NCBI RefSeq assembly: GCF_964355755.1
Contig: NC_092680.1
Span: forward strand, 997,001-1,061,000
DNA: 64,000 nucleotides
Direction of reading: 5' to 3'
Origin: Antedon mediterranea
Taxonomy: Eukaryota; Echinodermata; Crinoidea; Comatulida; Antedonidae
The notes under the pieces: model-generated
Database searches by the model: none
Seen by the model: the letters and a program-made list of their open reading frames with translations, nothing else
Told to the model about the DNA's origin: nothing
Program-made: the position numbers and the translations under genes
Shown here: in pieces, positions 10,519 to 22,084 of the stretch
Numbering within the stretch: position 1 is the first letter of the stretch
How the letters are laid out: each line of letters begins with the position of its first letter

Positions 10519-13500
10519 CTACATAAAGAAAAACATTTTAAAAATGTGTTATTGAGATTTTATACCCTAAAACTATTTTATTTTATTCAATCGAAACAGG
10601 TTTGATACAAACAAAGCCAGGACTGTTTAAAGCACTTTGATTGGTCCTAACATTGATCAAGGGCTTCTCTCGTACAGTGCCCACCTTGACCAGAGGAAGA
10701 AGTAGCTAAGGGCTTCTCTCGTCCAGTGCCCACCTTGACCAGAGGAAGAAGTAGCTAATTTTTTAGCAATTATTTATTGATACCTTGATTGGCCAAGACA
10801 TGACTTTAATATGAAAAAAAAAAATATTTAAATATCAAACAAAATAGCTGACATAGAACATCAAGCGATAACAACAAAGTTCAGTAGATATAAACATGAC
10901 ATGCAAAATTATAATTTGAAACAAACTAAAAATAAAAAATAATAGTGTATTTTATTATACAGAAAATACATTAAAAAAAAGGTATATTTACATTCACAGT
11001 AGGTGATGAAAACGTATATACCAATAATAAATAACCCATGAGTATCAAAATATGCAACTAAACTTTAAAAGATTTCCTATAAATGCTAACAGTTTTTTGA
11101 AAATATTGTATACATTGTCAACTGTAGGCTGCATTTGTATTGGTTCAGCACAGTAGATTGGATAATTTTGTAATTGGCTGTATATTTTTACATCATCCGA
11201 GCTATAATAGATATATGTAGGGAAAGTTTCTTTAAACTAGTTTGACAAAAAAAATGCGGACACATATGGTGGTGATATGCCCAAATATGGTAGTGATATG
11301 ACATCATCATGTCCATTTTTTGTCACATAAAGTTTGATAGTGTAGACACTTAGGCTTAAGGATATAGAGAAAGCGTATTTACAATACTTAGTCCTGGGTA
11401 CTAATGAATAAATAAAATATGGTACATGTTGTACTTATAAACCTACAGTACTATACTGGTGGTAATAGAAAACATGTATAAAATATCACTAGCATCACAT
11501 GCTATTTATATTACTTTGAGGATTTAAAATTATATAAAAAAAATGTCCACAAATTAAAAAACATTCCATTGAAATAACAATAAAAAAAAAAACCAGATTG
11601 ACTACAGTACTATACAAAAGCAAGCATAGATTGTGGACCTGTCAATAACTATAGTCATCTATTGGATCTCCAAGTTCTGGGAATGCGTCTGAATCATCGT
11701 CCTCGAACTCATCTGGCGCTGCAAATCCATCCTAAAGAGGGCAGCATTGATTTTATAGAAAACACAACAGAACAAATAAACCCATAACCCATTAATATTA
11801 GACAACAACAACACAAAAGGATACTGTTAAGGTACTGAAATAATGCTGTAGATTTAATTTAAAGTGTTTAAACAGAAAATTTAAATGATAAATTTATTTA
11901 AATTGTAATTTTGACAACAAATATTTTTGTATGACAAAAAATGAGTGCTGAAAAAAGGTTTAAAATATCGAGTAACATTTAAAAAAAAAATATTTGTTAG
12001 GTTTAGACACATGGTTTTAACAAGGTACGCTTTAATAAGGTTTATTGCAAAAAGTGTATGCGACGCATGGTGCATCCCATCATGCATTGTTCAATGATGT
12101 TGCGAAATCAAGTAATAAACCTTACATAAATGTAGAATGAATACTTTAGATGATCAAAAATGAATTTAAAAAACTGTTAATAAAATAGGCATAAGAATCC
12201 CTAATGGGGGAACATATACTGCCCCTCACCATTTCACACAGGGTGTCCCGAAGGAGGGCTTCTACTGGACAACAAAATTACTAAAGTATAATAAAAATAT
12301 AAAACTGAAAATACTCATACCTCTGTAGCGTATAAAATTTGCAATATTCGGTTTACGCCGTCATGATCTGTATTTTCAAATTCTTGGCAAATTACTTCAA
12401 TGTTTCTCAGTTTGTTGAAGTAAAAATCTCGTTCCTTTTCTAGTCCGTCAACAGTTAATTTTAACTCATCAACCTAAAATGAAAAGTTGTCATTTTTCCA
12501 ATTCAACTATTATACAAAAAAATAAACTTGGAGGGAATGCTAAGGATATTTTTATTTTTTAATATGTTCTCCCCTCGAAAGGGAAAAGTCCTATATCGGT
12601 TTATCCAGGAAAGCTAGTCACGTAATGGACAAATATTATCTTAAGAACCTGTGAGCTTATATAGATATTGAAAAACCTGTTTAGTGTTATACCTCATGCT
12701 GGATTTCAACTAATTTTGCATTGTTTTTTATAGAAGCTTTGGGTGATGCCGCAGTCACACGCATCGTAGTCTGTGGGCCTTTCTTTGGCTTTCCTATTGA
12801 GATAAATAAAACATGAATCAGACCAGTCAAGACTAACCTATATGAATTGCACATTGGCATTTAGTAAAATTGCTAGCCAAGTGGGCGGGTAAGAAATAAA
12901 CTCTAACCTCCTGCAACTGGGACTGCTTTCCTAGCAGGCGCTTTAGCTTTGATCACTGCTTGTTCTTCTTGTCCACCTCTAGCTTCAACCGGATCATAAT
13001 CTTGTCCCTGGTAGTTGGCGTCAAAGAACTTTTTAAACCACTGTACAAATTCAAAATTATCTTGGAACTTTGCCTTTACTAATCTTTCTACGGGGATCAC
13101 CTAAAAAAGATAAACATTAAGACACTTACACAATATGACTAAATATTAGGTGTGTAAATATTCAATAATGGTACAGAAAAAAAAACTGTATGTCCAGTAT
13201 ATTTCAGATTGAGGAATAAAAGTTCACTGTCCTGAGATTACAAGCTTAATCTTGATCTCAGACTTAGCCTAGGCTTTAATAACCTTGTCTATGACGGTTT
13301 GGGAAATAAGTCTTTATTTACAATCATCTGGTATTCAACAAGTCTAGCAGAGTAAACAGATTTATATTTCTGGCAGCTAGGATTCCTTGGAGGGTATTTA
13401 TCTAAAGCTTGGTTCCCACTAGCAACGCAACCTATGCAACATAAGAAAATGTTTTTTCAATAACTGCGTGAAATCAAACCTGCGATGTTTGCAGCACTGT

Positions 13501-14834
13501 TGCGTTGTCGGTTCCCACTTGTGATTACGCAATACATCACTTTGCATTGATACGTCGTTGTGTTGCGTTCTAGTGGGAACTATGCTTAATACCTCAAATA
13601 TAGCAATGATAGCCAACCATCAGTAAATGACTGAGTAGCCTACCTTGTCCACACCATTCTTTTTGAAGGCTCCTTGTAAGACTTTCCAGTTACTTAAGAA
13701 CTCATGCTCCAGCTTGGCACTAAATTTCACCTTCTTCATTTGCACTGTACGTGGGAACAGCATGTCCATAAATTGACAGTAAGCAGACCCTGCAAGTTAG
13801 AAAGTAGGTCACAATTCAAAACTTTTGTTGCTTTTTAATAATAGTAATAAAGAAAAAAAAACAATCATTAAGATCATTGTAAATGTATACTGTATGTATC
13901 AAATAGAAATTATTATCATAAAACTGCAGTGTGCAACCATATAGAAAACACATAGGGCAAAACGCTAATTGAAATCATCAGAGGATTGGTTTTGTTTCTC
14001 TGTGTGAAGAACCACAATCTGTATTTGGAACATTTTTAGTATCTTCAACGGCTTGCCAGGCAATGGCATATAGTAGTTGTGAGAAGTTGGCACAGCATAG
14101 ACACCGCATGTTGAATACAGTAGAACTAAACCCAACTATCATACAACGTATTGTAAGGTTTAGCAGCTCTGTTGGTTAAAATTGTCCCCTTCCTGTCTGT
14201 AGTGTACGTGTTCAATTCAGTTCAATAAACGTTCAGTTAATAACACTATGAAACTATACGTAATCCTCATTATGGCATGGAAAGCATTAATGACTTGACA
14301 ACCCATGGGAGCTGATCCCTTCTAGTATGAAGTGCTATTAATCCTCATAGTACCTACACAGCAGAGACGGCATTTTAATAGTATTCCAGTATTAATATGC
14401 CTTCAATCATTTTAAATCATCAAATACCATCATTTGCTAATTGTAGTTATTGATAGTTTTGTAGAACAATGCCTCTAAAGCTCTATCTACAAAATCAAAG
14501 ATTATGTGACAAAAATTGTGTCGTGCTCAATGTGGTAGTGATGTGCCCAAATATGGTAGTCATATGACATCATCATGTCCATATATGGGCACATCACATT
14601 TTTTTGTCAGATATGTTTAAGCGGATATAAGCTCTTGATGGCATTTGCAGCAATAAAGATATTTAATTGAATTATAAAGTTTGATAGTGCAGACAGAGCT
14701 TAACAATACTAACCTGATGACATTTGTTCAATTTTTGTGTATAATAACCCTAATGATGAGTTGATCCAATGAAGCATGTCTTGTCTACTTAGGTTATCTG
14801 ACGAACAGTTCGTGGCATATACATTCACAGCCAT
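10408..14834 (-). CDS. MAPRE: EB1-family microtubule plus-end tracking protein
   Basis: EB proteins bind the growing ends of microtubules through an N-terminal calponin-homology domain and recruit partners through a C-terminal coiled coil. Exons on the minus strand: 14834-14714, 13789-13644, 13100-12908, 12793-12693, 12473-12321, then one of two last exons (11731-11642 or 10518-10408). The product is 267 or 274 aa, against about 268 for human EB1. Visible are [20 protein letters not shown] and [11 protein letters not shown] (CH domain, residues 1-130), [20 protein letters not shown], a basic Ala/Pro/Lys linker ([17 protein letters not shown]), and the coiled coil/EBH ([21 protein letters not shown], shown by its core). 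A non-coding upstream exon is implied by the AG at 14850-14849 just before the ATG. The numbered paralogue (1, 2 or 3) cannot be assigned. Confidence 0.97.
10614..10758 (+). repeat. Dispersed about 85-bp element, with a local tandem duplication
   Basis: AAAGCCAGGACTGTTTAAAG through GATCAAGGGCTTCTCTCG and CAGTGCCCACCTTGACCAG reappears reverse-complemented at 29921-30003 with few differences. At 10660-10758 the GGGCTTCTCTCG...AGTAGCTAA half is duplicated in tandem (unit about 49 bp). Confidence 0.85.
11231..11358 (+). mobile_element. AGCTCTGTCTACACTATC-family MITE in MAPRE
   Basis: AAACTAGTTTGACAAAAAAA at the left, internal GCCCAAATATGGTAGTGAT, and AAAGTTTGATAGTGTAGACA at the right. The outer left TIR is eroded. 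It lies between last exons A and B. Confidence 0.8.
11642..11731 (-). CDS. MAPRE: MAPRE alternative last exon A (ends DDYSY)
   Basis: TTTAG precedes GATGGATTTGC, in phase 0 with the exon ending 12321. It encodes 29 residues: [20 protein letters not shown], then GDPIDDYSY and TGA. The acidic tail ends in Tyr but lacks the Glu-Glu-Tyr pattern. It shares the opening DGFA with exon B, which suggests an exon duplication. Confidence 0.88.
   Translation of the reverse strand, partial: DGFAAPDEFEDDDSDAFPELGDPIDDYSY
12595..12632 (+). repeat. Lone fragment of the DIRS-like element terminus
   Basis: TCGGTTTATCCAGGAAAGCT plus AGTCACGTAATGGAC matches, with a few changes, the right end of the retroelement at about 19870-19907. 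It lies in the MAPRE intron between the exons 12793-12693 and 12473-12321. Confidence 0.7.
13404..13588. mobile_element. GTTCCCACTAG-family MITE (copy in MAPRE intron 2)
   Basis: Ends AAAGCTTGGTTCCCACTAG and CTAGTGGGAACTATGCTTA are inverted repeats about 185 bp apart, with GCGT/ACGC-rich internal sequence. A related copy sits in a PHACTR intron at 40796-40950. Confidence 0.85.
14477..14702. mobile_element. AGCTCTGTCTACACTATC-family MITE with internal insertion
   Basis: Left end AAAGCTCTATCTAC and right end AGTGCAGACAGAGCTTA. Internal GCCCAAATATGGTAGTCAT is present. A block of about 70 bp (near 14612-14680) separates the GTCAGATATG part from AAAGTTTGATAGTG. It lies in the first MAPRE coding intron, just before the acceptor side of exon 14834-14714. 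Confidence 0.75.
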
Positions 14835-14848
14835 TTTATCTTAAATTT

Positions 14849-16856
14849 CTGTAGGGAAAAATATAAATCAATAAAGTCAAGAAAAAAATATATCAAGAAA
14901 TCCAAAACATCTGGGCTCCGCTGAATGAGGATGGCTACTGGATGAGGACATTGCCCCACCTCCCCTTTCGCCACCCCAACCAATTTCTGTTACAAAATAA
15001 CAATACAGACTCAGATTGAAATAAGGCAGTGAAACCAATAGCAAAGTTCTGTACTATACATGCTACCTAAAGGTACAATGACTTAAAAATGCCATGGCAG
15101 AGGTAATAAACAATGGCAGAAGTAATAAACAATGGCAGAAATAATAAACAATGGCGTGTAACGGTCTGCCATGTAATTATGCTTATTTATTTATTACAAT
15201 CAATTATTGTTTTTTTCTTTCCTGGGTGTCCTTGCTCAGCCGCAAGTAAGTAACTGTAGAGTACTGTATTGTGTATGGTTCACATAGTTGCACACTACAC
15301 ACATTATTACATGTATAGTATAAAATTAATATCTTGTTACAGGTTGCAAGATCTGGTACATATTTTTTCCTTTTTTAACTTCCTGAACAGACTATCCCTT
15401 TCATCACCTTGAAAAATCACCACATATGTCACTGATTGGTTGAATGCTAACATAAAATTTGCATAATTTACATGTGGCCAAACATTTCCAATTGGAATTA
15501 ACCAATTCTAAATTCAATTATGGAATTTACAGTGACTCAAGTCCTAAATATACTATTAGGAGTTGATTTGCAACAATCCAAGCACTAAGAACTACAGTAG
15601 TTACATAATTCATAGATATTCATAGTTAATTAATTATGTAGGAACATTGGCATACATACACAATTCCCCTGCACAATTGTAGTGGATTTTACAGTAGGTC
15701 CAGATGATTAACGACACATATCTGTCAGGTCCTAATTACTAATTACAGTACTATCAAAATAATATAAAACAATGAATATAAACACACTGAGATTTACCAG
15801 ATTGCAATGCTATAATTCCAAACAATATAAACAACACACAGTTATAAGGTACAAAACCTTTCCTCACAGAAGAAACAGTGAATAATGCTGTGATGCTAAC
15901 TAAAGAGAAGATTGTCTACAAATGGAGTGGAATCAATGGACTGAATGAAACATCTATGAAAGCAAGGCAACATGTGCTACCAATAGTAGTTGATAGTGCA
16001 TTGGAATGTTCAAGCCTGGCTAATCTAAGACAATCCCATTATTCATGGTAGTAGAGTCCATTGGCAGGCTTGTTCTTCATGACGTTGCTTGCAAGTTTTA
16101 GCCTATTGTTCTGAATTTTACAGCTTACGGCAACAACATGCCTTTACAGGACATTGCCATCAGAAATGTTATCAATCCCAATTAAAATAGTGTAGATGAA
16201 TTCTGTAATACACAGACTAGAAGTACTGTAGTGTAGTGTGGTAAAAATCTATAAAAAGTATAACTTGTAACTTGATACAAAATAGATGAATATATAAAAA
16301 GAGCTCAGAAACTGAGTGAAATGCAGAGAGTAATACTAAAATGGTAATGAATATGGTAATGAATTTAATAAAGAAAATGTTATGTTAATAATATCTATGA
16401 TTTTGATGGTATCCTTAAATCCTCTGAAAACGCTACTGACACTGTACAAAATAAATAACATATAGGCCTATGTTATTTTTTTTAACGCTCAACTGGTCTC
16501 GAGTATTTGCCATCTCTGCAATATGGCTTCTGTAGCACGAAAATCATGTCATATAACATTAACAATGTCACAGTGTCAGTGAGTAGTAGTAGTAGTAGGA
16601 GTCTGATCGTGAATAATGGTACCACCATCCTCTCTGTCTGGCTCTGTCTGTGATAAACCTAAACCCGAAAAATAATTCTCTTTCTCAGAGTACACAAACA
16701 AAATGAAGAAGACAAAGATTTGATTTAATATAGCCTAGGCTAGTAGTAGCCTAGGTTGGGCCGCCTCCTAGGCTATAATTTTCTATATTATTATTAATTA
16801 TTATTATAAAAAATAACTAAAAAAGGCTAGGCCAACTGCTGGTAAAAAAAATTACA
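14849..16856. other. Upstream MAPRE intron or 5' flank, no gene seen
   Basis: No conserved coding frame. It carries three close copies of an AATGGCAGAAGTAATAAAC-like 20-mer (15090-15150), an (AGT)n run near 16583-16600, and several TAGCCTAGG strings near 16730-16770. It probably belongs to the first MAPRE intron because the ATG exon starts with a splice acceptor. Confidence 0.6.
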
Positions 16857-17135
16857 CAAACCAGAAATGGTGTTGGTAGTCTATAAGTGCTAGCTTACCT
16901 GGATAAACCGACAAATGCCATATTTCTCCTCGAAGAGCGAGATATACTCGAAAGTAGAAAATTCATTGAACACCCCTCTCTCTAAATGGTACAGTCCACA
17001 AACCTCAAGTGGGAACATCCCTACAATTCACCATCATCATTTCTCAAGACCTCTTGTCTGAGGGGATGGCGGGAGGGTGTTTATCCAGGTAAGCTAGCAC
17101 TTATAGACTACCAACACCATTTCTGGTTTGTGTAG
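16857..17135. mobile_element. Palindromic non-autonomous relative of the DIRS-like element
   Basis: The two ends, about 16857-16910 and 17079-17135, are inverted copies (CAGAAATGGTGTTGGTAGTC / GACTACCAACACCATTTCTG). Just inside the left end, 16891-17044 is the reverse complement of 19737-19889, the long inner part of the right end of the neighbouring element. The unit has no coding capacity and may be a fold-back derivative. Confidence 0.8.
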
Positions 17136-17609
17136 TCTATTACGTGCCTAGCTTACCTGGATAAACCGACAAATGCCAGTGTAGCACCGGACTAGGTACT
17201 AGTCGGCGGTGGGAGACAAGCTACCAATGAGCTTTGTGTGTCCATCACTGATGTGGCTACAGGCGCAAGGTTTGCAGAGCTGTCCAAGGTAATGTGTTCA
17301 CCATCATGCCTCTATGGACAGATGGTGCACAACAGCGGCACTGGAAACGTTCGGTTTCTCTAGTCCGTGCATCGATATCTTTATTTTTTTTTTTTTTTTA
17401 AGCAAGATCTTGAAGCAAGACCTTGAGGCCGTACAGGAATCCACAACTCTTTAGTGGCTCCGACGGTATCCTTTTCAAAAGAGCACCTCGCTCACCGGGG
17501 GCTCTGATTCGATGCAGTTTCCCTCATGCTAGAAAACTTCATTAAGTACTAGCTGCACCCTCCACAATTACCTCTGACTTGGTTCCAAGGTAAGAGCGAA
17601 CAACTTGCC

Positions 17610-17918
17610 TCAGCATTTACCTGGCGCCATCGGCGGTCCAAATGCTATTATAAGCAGGCTATAAGGGTGGGTGTGTGAGAGAGTGGCTAGGACGACGTTA
17701 ACATCCCATCGAGGAATCAAGACCTTAACTGGAGGTCGTTCTCTGAACATTCCCCGTATCATCTGAGCGATAACGGGGGATGACGAAATCGTGGAACCGT
17801 CTTTTAGTGTTGGTGTCACCGCCCCAATGGCGAGCCTATAGCCTGAAATGGTGCGGACCTGAAGACCTGACTCAAATAGGTAATGCAGGAAGGCGCATAC
17901 TTGACCAAGGGTAACCAA
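17610..17918 (-). pseudogene. Truncated tyrosine recombinase of the DIRS-like element
   Basis: The 102-residue frame has the core-binding part of a DIRS-type tyrosine recombinase (CAFLHYLFESGLQVRTISGY, then IRGMFRERPPVKVLIPRWD). The catalytic half with the Arg/His/Arg and Tyr residues is not found before the terminus, so the recombinase is dead. Confidence 0.7.
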
Positions 17919-17962
17919 CCCTGGTTCTATTTGTTGGCGCCTGCACCATGTAAAGAAATGCT

Positions 17963-19163
17963 TTAATCGGCTATTGTAGACGGCAAGAGTAGATTGTAGA
18001 CGGCAAGAGTAGATTCCCGACGAGATTTCGCCGCAAGGGCGGCAGGGCCATCTGGAATGCCTGAGTCTCGGAGCTGATCCCTGAAAATGGCCATACAGTT
18101 AGGCGCAGGGATTGTAGGTTCTGTAGTGAGAACAGAGCTCGGCCCTGCGTCAGCAGATCCTCTCGAACTGGAAGACGCAGGGGATGATCGCAGAGCAGGT
18201 CGAGAAGCAGTGGATACCACACTTGTCGTGTCCAGCCCGGGGCGATCAGAAGGACCCGGCAAGGATGGCGCTGAATGTGTGTCAGAACAGTTGGTATTAG
18301 TGAGATCGGTGGAAACGCATAAACCCATAGACCGACCCACGGTATGGATAGGGCATCCACCGCCCACGCACGTGCATCCCGAAACCTTGTGGAGAAGGTC
18401 GGGAGCTGTGTGTTGTCTGACGTCGCAAACATTTCTATATGAGGCCGCCCGAAGTGGTCGAATAACAGTGTGGCAATGCTGGGTAGAAGGCGCCATTCCG
18501 TGTTTGTGAGGACAGAGCGTCCGCAACAATGTTGAGGCTGCCCGCATTGTGGGCAGCCAAGAGTGTGATGTTGTCTACGCCCCACAACATCAGAGTCCAC
18601 AGGTGAAAGCATAACGTCGGGGACTTCGTGCCTCCTTGACGATTTATATATGCTACCCCTGATGAGTTGTCGGAATGGATAAGGACGTGACGACCAGTCA
18701 CGTGAGGTCGAAGGGCCTTCAAGGTCCTTTCGACTGCACAGAGTTCTAGGAGGTTGATGTGGGAGCGCGCCTCCTCGACCGTCCAAAGGCCGGAGGCGCG
18801 GAGTGCCTTGGAGCAACCGCCCCAGCCTGTCTTGGATGCGTCTGTCTCTATACGGACGCCCGGCAATGATTTTTGAATTGGCATTCCCACAGTCAACCTG
18901 CCTTCTACCAGCCACCATTTGAGATGCGTTCGGATGAAGGCATTCATCGGACCACTTTGAGTAATGAGTCTAAGTGCGGTCGGTAATAAGCCAGCAGATA
19001 AAGCTGTCCTGGTCTCATACACAGCCGGCAATACGGAACTAAGGCGACGAAGCTGGCCAGACATCCTAGTGCTCTGAGCCATTCGTAAACCATCGGAGCA
19101 CGAACAGTAATTAGATTGCGTACTGCACTCATTGCAGACGTTATTCATTGTTGGGATGGACAC
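17963..19163 (-). pseudogene. RNase H and downstream domain of the DIRS-like element, frameshifted
   Basis: One frame (19163-18435) carries RNase H with ETDASKTGWGG, LLELCAVERTLKAL and SDNSSGVAYINRQGG. Near 18500 the homology moves to the other minus frame (18918-17971), continuing NTEWRLLPSIATLLFDHFGR and YAFPPISLIPTVLTHIQ with LIAPGWTRQVWYPLLLDLL. This points to a single-base indel near 18500. Higher G+C than the surrounding DNA also marks it as foreign to its neighbourhood. Confidence 0.82.
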
Positions 19164-19867
19164 GCCAAGCCCGTCACGAGATTTATCTGTGATCCGAGAT
19201 ATAGCGGGATTGAGTCTGCACCAGGCACGACTTTTCCCGATTTATAATGAAACCTGCCTGTTCCGTAACGATAAGGACATATTGTAGACTGCTCATCAGT
19301 CTGTCCTTAGACTGGGCCACGACCAACCAATCGTCGAGATACATGAACACTCTTATGCCATGTTAGTAAAAGAATGTCGACAGCATTCTTACTATGCGTG
19401 TAAACACGCAAGGGCCGTTGGTCGGCAAAACTACGGATTGGTAAGTTGGTCATGGATTCTGAAACGCAACCAGCGTTGATCTGCCTCGGCGATAGGGAAG
19501 TGAAAGTATGCGTCTTTCAGATCTATCAAGGCCGCCCAGTCTTCTCGTCTTAGCCCCAACAGGATGGATGAGGCTGTCTCCACCTAAACCTGTGGGGCCG
19601 AAAGAACCGCTAGTCTAGACTCATAAGGTTCAGTATGGGTCGCCATCGCCCGTTTTTTTCTCTTTCTTTGCAAACAGCAAATTCACTGTGAATTGCAAGC
19701 TCTTTGTCAGACATGTTTACTCTTTCATGTCTCGAAAAGAAATGATGATGGTGAATTGTAGGGATGTTCCCACTTGAGGTTTGTGGACTGTACCATTTAG
19801 AGAGAGGGGTGTTCAATGAATTTTCTACTTTCGAGTATATCTCGCTCTTCGAGGAGAAATATGGCAT
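19163..19867 (-). pseudogene. Reverse transcriptase part of the DIRS-like element, broken
   Basis: RT motifs run from RWRPILNLMSLD (about 19612-19650) through LKDAYFHFPIAEADQRW (about 19470-19530) to the catalytic VFMYLDDWLVV (about 19322-19355) and EKSCLVQTQSR (about 19215-19245). Stops after QLTNP and elsewhere interrupt it. The upstream part of the frame is ITR-derived, not gag. Confidence 0.8.
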
Positions 19868-19907
19868 TTGTCGGTTTATCCAGGTAAGCTAGGCACGTAA
19901 TAGACTG

Positions 19908-21981
19908 CAATATATAGGTTGGACGTGTATGTTTTGTATATAATAAATGTGGATGACTAAGATTATGGCTAGCTCTAGGCTAGGCCTAGACAGGACTACG
20001 CATATAGCAGTCAGAATCTGTTGCAGTAGCATGCTTTCCCTCACCGATACGATGCACCCCGGTCGGTGACGGTGATTCATCAAACTTACCACCTGAGTTG
20101 GTTATAAATTATTAGCAAATTTAACCACAATCAGTAAAATTAAATAACTCTAGAACATAATGTCATGACTGAAAATGAAGTAGCAGTATTTGTAATTAAG
20201 TATGTATTATTTCTCTAGACAATTCTTACCAAAAACAATACTTTATTAAGATATTTCTGTCAATTTCTCTGCTAGTCGAAAGACGGGGCGGCGGTGAAAA
20301 AGTTGAAAGTTCAAATTATTTTAGCAGTTTCGTTTGGACATGCGCAATTGGAATCAGGTTGGTTATAAGTCACATGACGTAAATTATCCAATCATTTTTT
20401 TCGCCCCCAAGGTCAAACTTGTATTCGACTCGCCCAGGGATCTTATCGTAAAAGCACCGTATTTTTAAACAATTTTTCGATTGTCACTACAAAAGTAGGA
20501 TCTTTTTTAAAACAATAGTGTATCGAATTGATTGTTTTGCTATCATTATTAAAGTTCAATTGAATATGTTGATTTGATACACGAATGGAATCAGGTGGTT
20601 TATGAGGAATTATAGCGTGTTGTTCGACTCCTCTCTAGCCCAGCTAGCCTGCTGGCTTACTACGTGAATTTTAGAGAGAGGCACGAAAAGGCCACCGCCA
20701 CCGACCCACACTAAACCCAGAGATCGTCCAATCCAAGGAAGAGGGGTGTGTGAGGTAATAAAAATCGTAATAATATACTTGATAGATTTGGCATAGCCTA
20801 TTCGTGACTTTGTTTGTATTAGTTATAAGTGTATTATTCCTTTTATCCTATTTTTTATTTGTTATTGATTGTTTATGATTATGAATGTTATGTTTATTTT
20901 GATGAAATTTTAATCATTTTTATTTTGTCCGTCCTACCCTAGCTAGCTAGCTAGCTAGCTAGGCCAATATAACTACTGTCCGGCTAGCGGCAAATCCCGG
21001 CTAGCCTACCGAATTAAGTAGTAGGCTACTGTAATAATATAATAATAAATACTCCTAGCTTTTTTTTTGCGAATAGCCTATCATCACTGTCAGCTTAATA
21101 AATAGCCGATGCCTACTACTAATACTATACAGCGTGCATCTACTGTACGCCTGGGAAACATATCAAGTAGGCCTATATGTTCATTAATAATGTGTAGGCC
21201 TACAGTAGTTGACATTGCCTGAGTCTATGATATGATCAGAAATAATAAAAAGTAAATAATAAATTCATAAAAAATAGTCCATTATCATAAATGTTGTGTT
21301 CAATGGGATTTAACATGTTTGCTACTTGGTTTAACACAATGACAATTAATTATACCTTTAAGTACTGTACTTAGAAAAGGTAATGAATACTTTTAAAATT
21401 AAAGTATATAAAAATGTGCATAATTTTATTTTAAATTTAACAAGCGTACACAGTATTAATTACGGTACAGTATTTTGGCAGTGGCAAATTTTTATCAATT
21501 AAAAAATGGAATAAATAAAAAACAATGTACATTCATTATAAATTTAAAAAATGATTTTCCTGCCAAACATACAAAAAATGATTTATATTATTATTTTAAC
21601 AATGAACTTTACATTTAATTAAATTAATAATTAAGTGAATTTAAATTGATTTGCAGAACATCGTCCAAACAATTTTAATTAATAATTCTCTGTGACCTTT
21701 AGAAAACTTATTTTCAGTAGAATAAATAGAATAAACATGTTATTGTTAGAATTACCTTTTGGAATTGCATTATATAATTTATTTAGTTTCTTTTCCTGTA
21801 TTGCGACAATAGCAGCCAACTAGCGGTTATGACTACAGTCATTCAAAAACTATAGGAAATTACATAGATCCTCTTGGGTTATAAAATATGTCAAATTGTC
21901 GCACAGATCATAACAACTCAATTGTTAAACAAGGCTGTATCATCACCTTTTTTCCTCAAAGTTTGCTAGTAAATTGTTGAT
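19908..21981. promoter_or_regulatory. Probable promoter region between divergent MAPRE and PHACTR
   Basis: The two genes point away from each other and coding starts lie 7 kb apart. At 20280-20420 and 20600-20760 base composition turns GC/CpG-richer than the surroundings. ATTATCCAATCA (an inverted CCAAT context) and TGACGTAA (CRE-like) are near 20378-20395. A stretch ending GTGTGTGAG|GTAATA near 20755 could be a non-coding PHACTR exon. An (AGCT)n run sits at about 20940-20962. No coding sequence is seen. Promoter function is inferred from position only. Confidence 0.35.
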
Positions 21982-22084
21982 ATGCGTGATAAATATTCTA
22001 TCACTGGATCTTTACACAAGAAGCGTAAAAAATCAAAAAGTGGGAATAAGGTGAAATATGTCAATACTACCACCAATTCATTTG
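21982..22084 (+). CDS. PHACTR: PHACTR candidate first coding exon 1a
   Basis: ATG at 21982 opens 34 codons beginning [20 protein letters not shown] and ends in phase 1 at a GTAAGT donor (22085). Joined to 28415 it reads [15 protein letters not shown]. The peptide is basic. An upstream in-frame start is not evident. Confidence 0.65.

Larger units (their letters stand above)
17136..19907 (-). mobile_element. Decayed DIRS-like (tyrosine recombinase) retrotransposon
   Basis: The outermost ends are inverted: AGTCTATTACGTGCCTAGCT at 17137 and AGCTAGGCACGTAATAGACT at the right border. Reading the minus strand gives, in order, reverse transcriptase motifs (FAVCKEREKNGRWRPILNL, DLKDAYFHFPIAEADQRW, YLDDWLVVAQSKDRL), RNase H (ETDASKTGWGGC, HVLIHSDNSSGVAYINRQGG), the DIRS post-RNase H domain (HIEMFATSDN, YAFPPISLIPTVL), and the N-terminal part of a tyrosine recombinase. 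This order is that of DIRS elements. A gag region is not evident, and ITR sequence runs directly into RT, so an internal deletion is likely. Several stops and frame changes make it non-functional. Confidence 0.88.

Noticed and set aside
10309-10605. 98-codon plus-strand frame
   Set aside because: It is antisense to MAPRE last exon B and its flanks; the minus-strand exon has clear EB-family context.
18087-18509. 140-codon plus-strand frame
   Set aside because: It lies antisense to the DIRS RNase H/downstream region, which carries the recognisable motifs.
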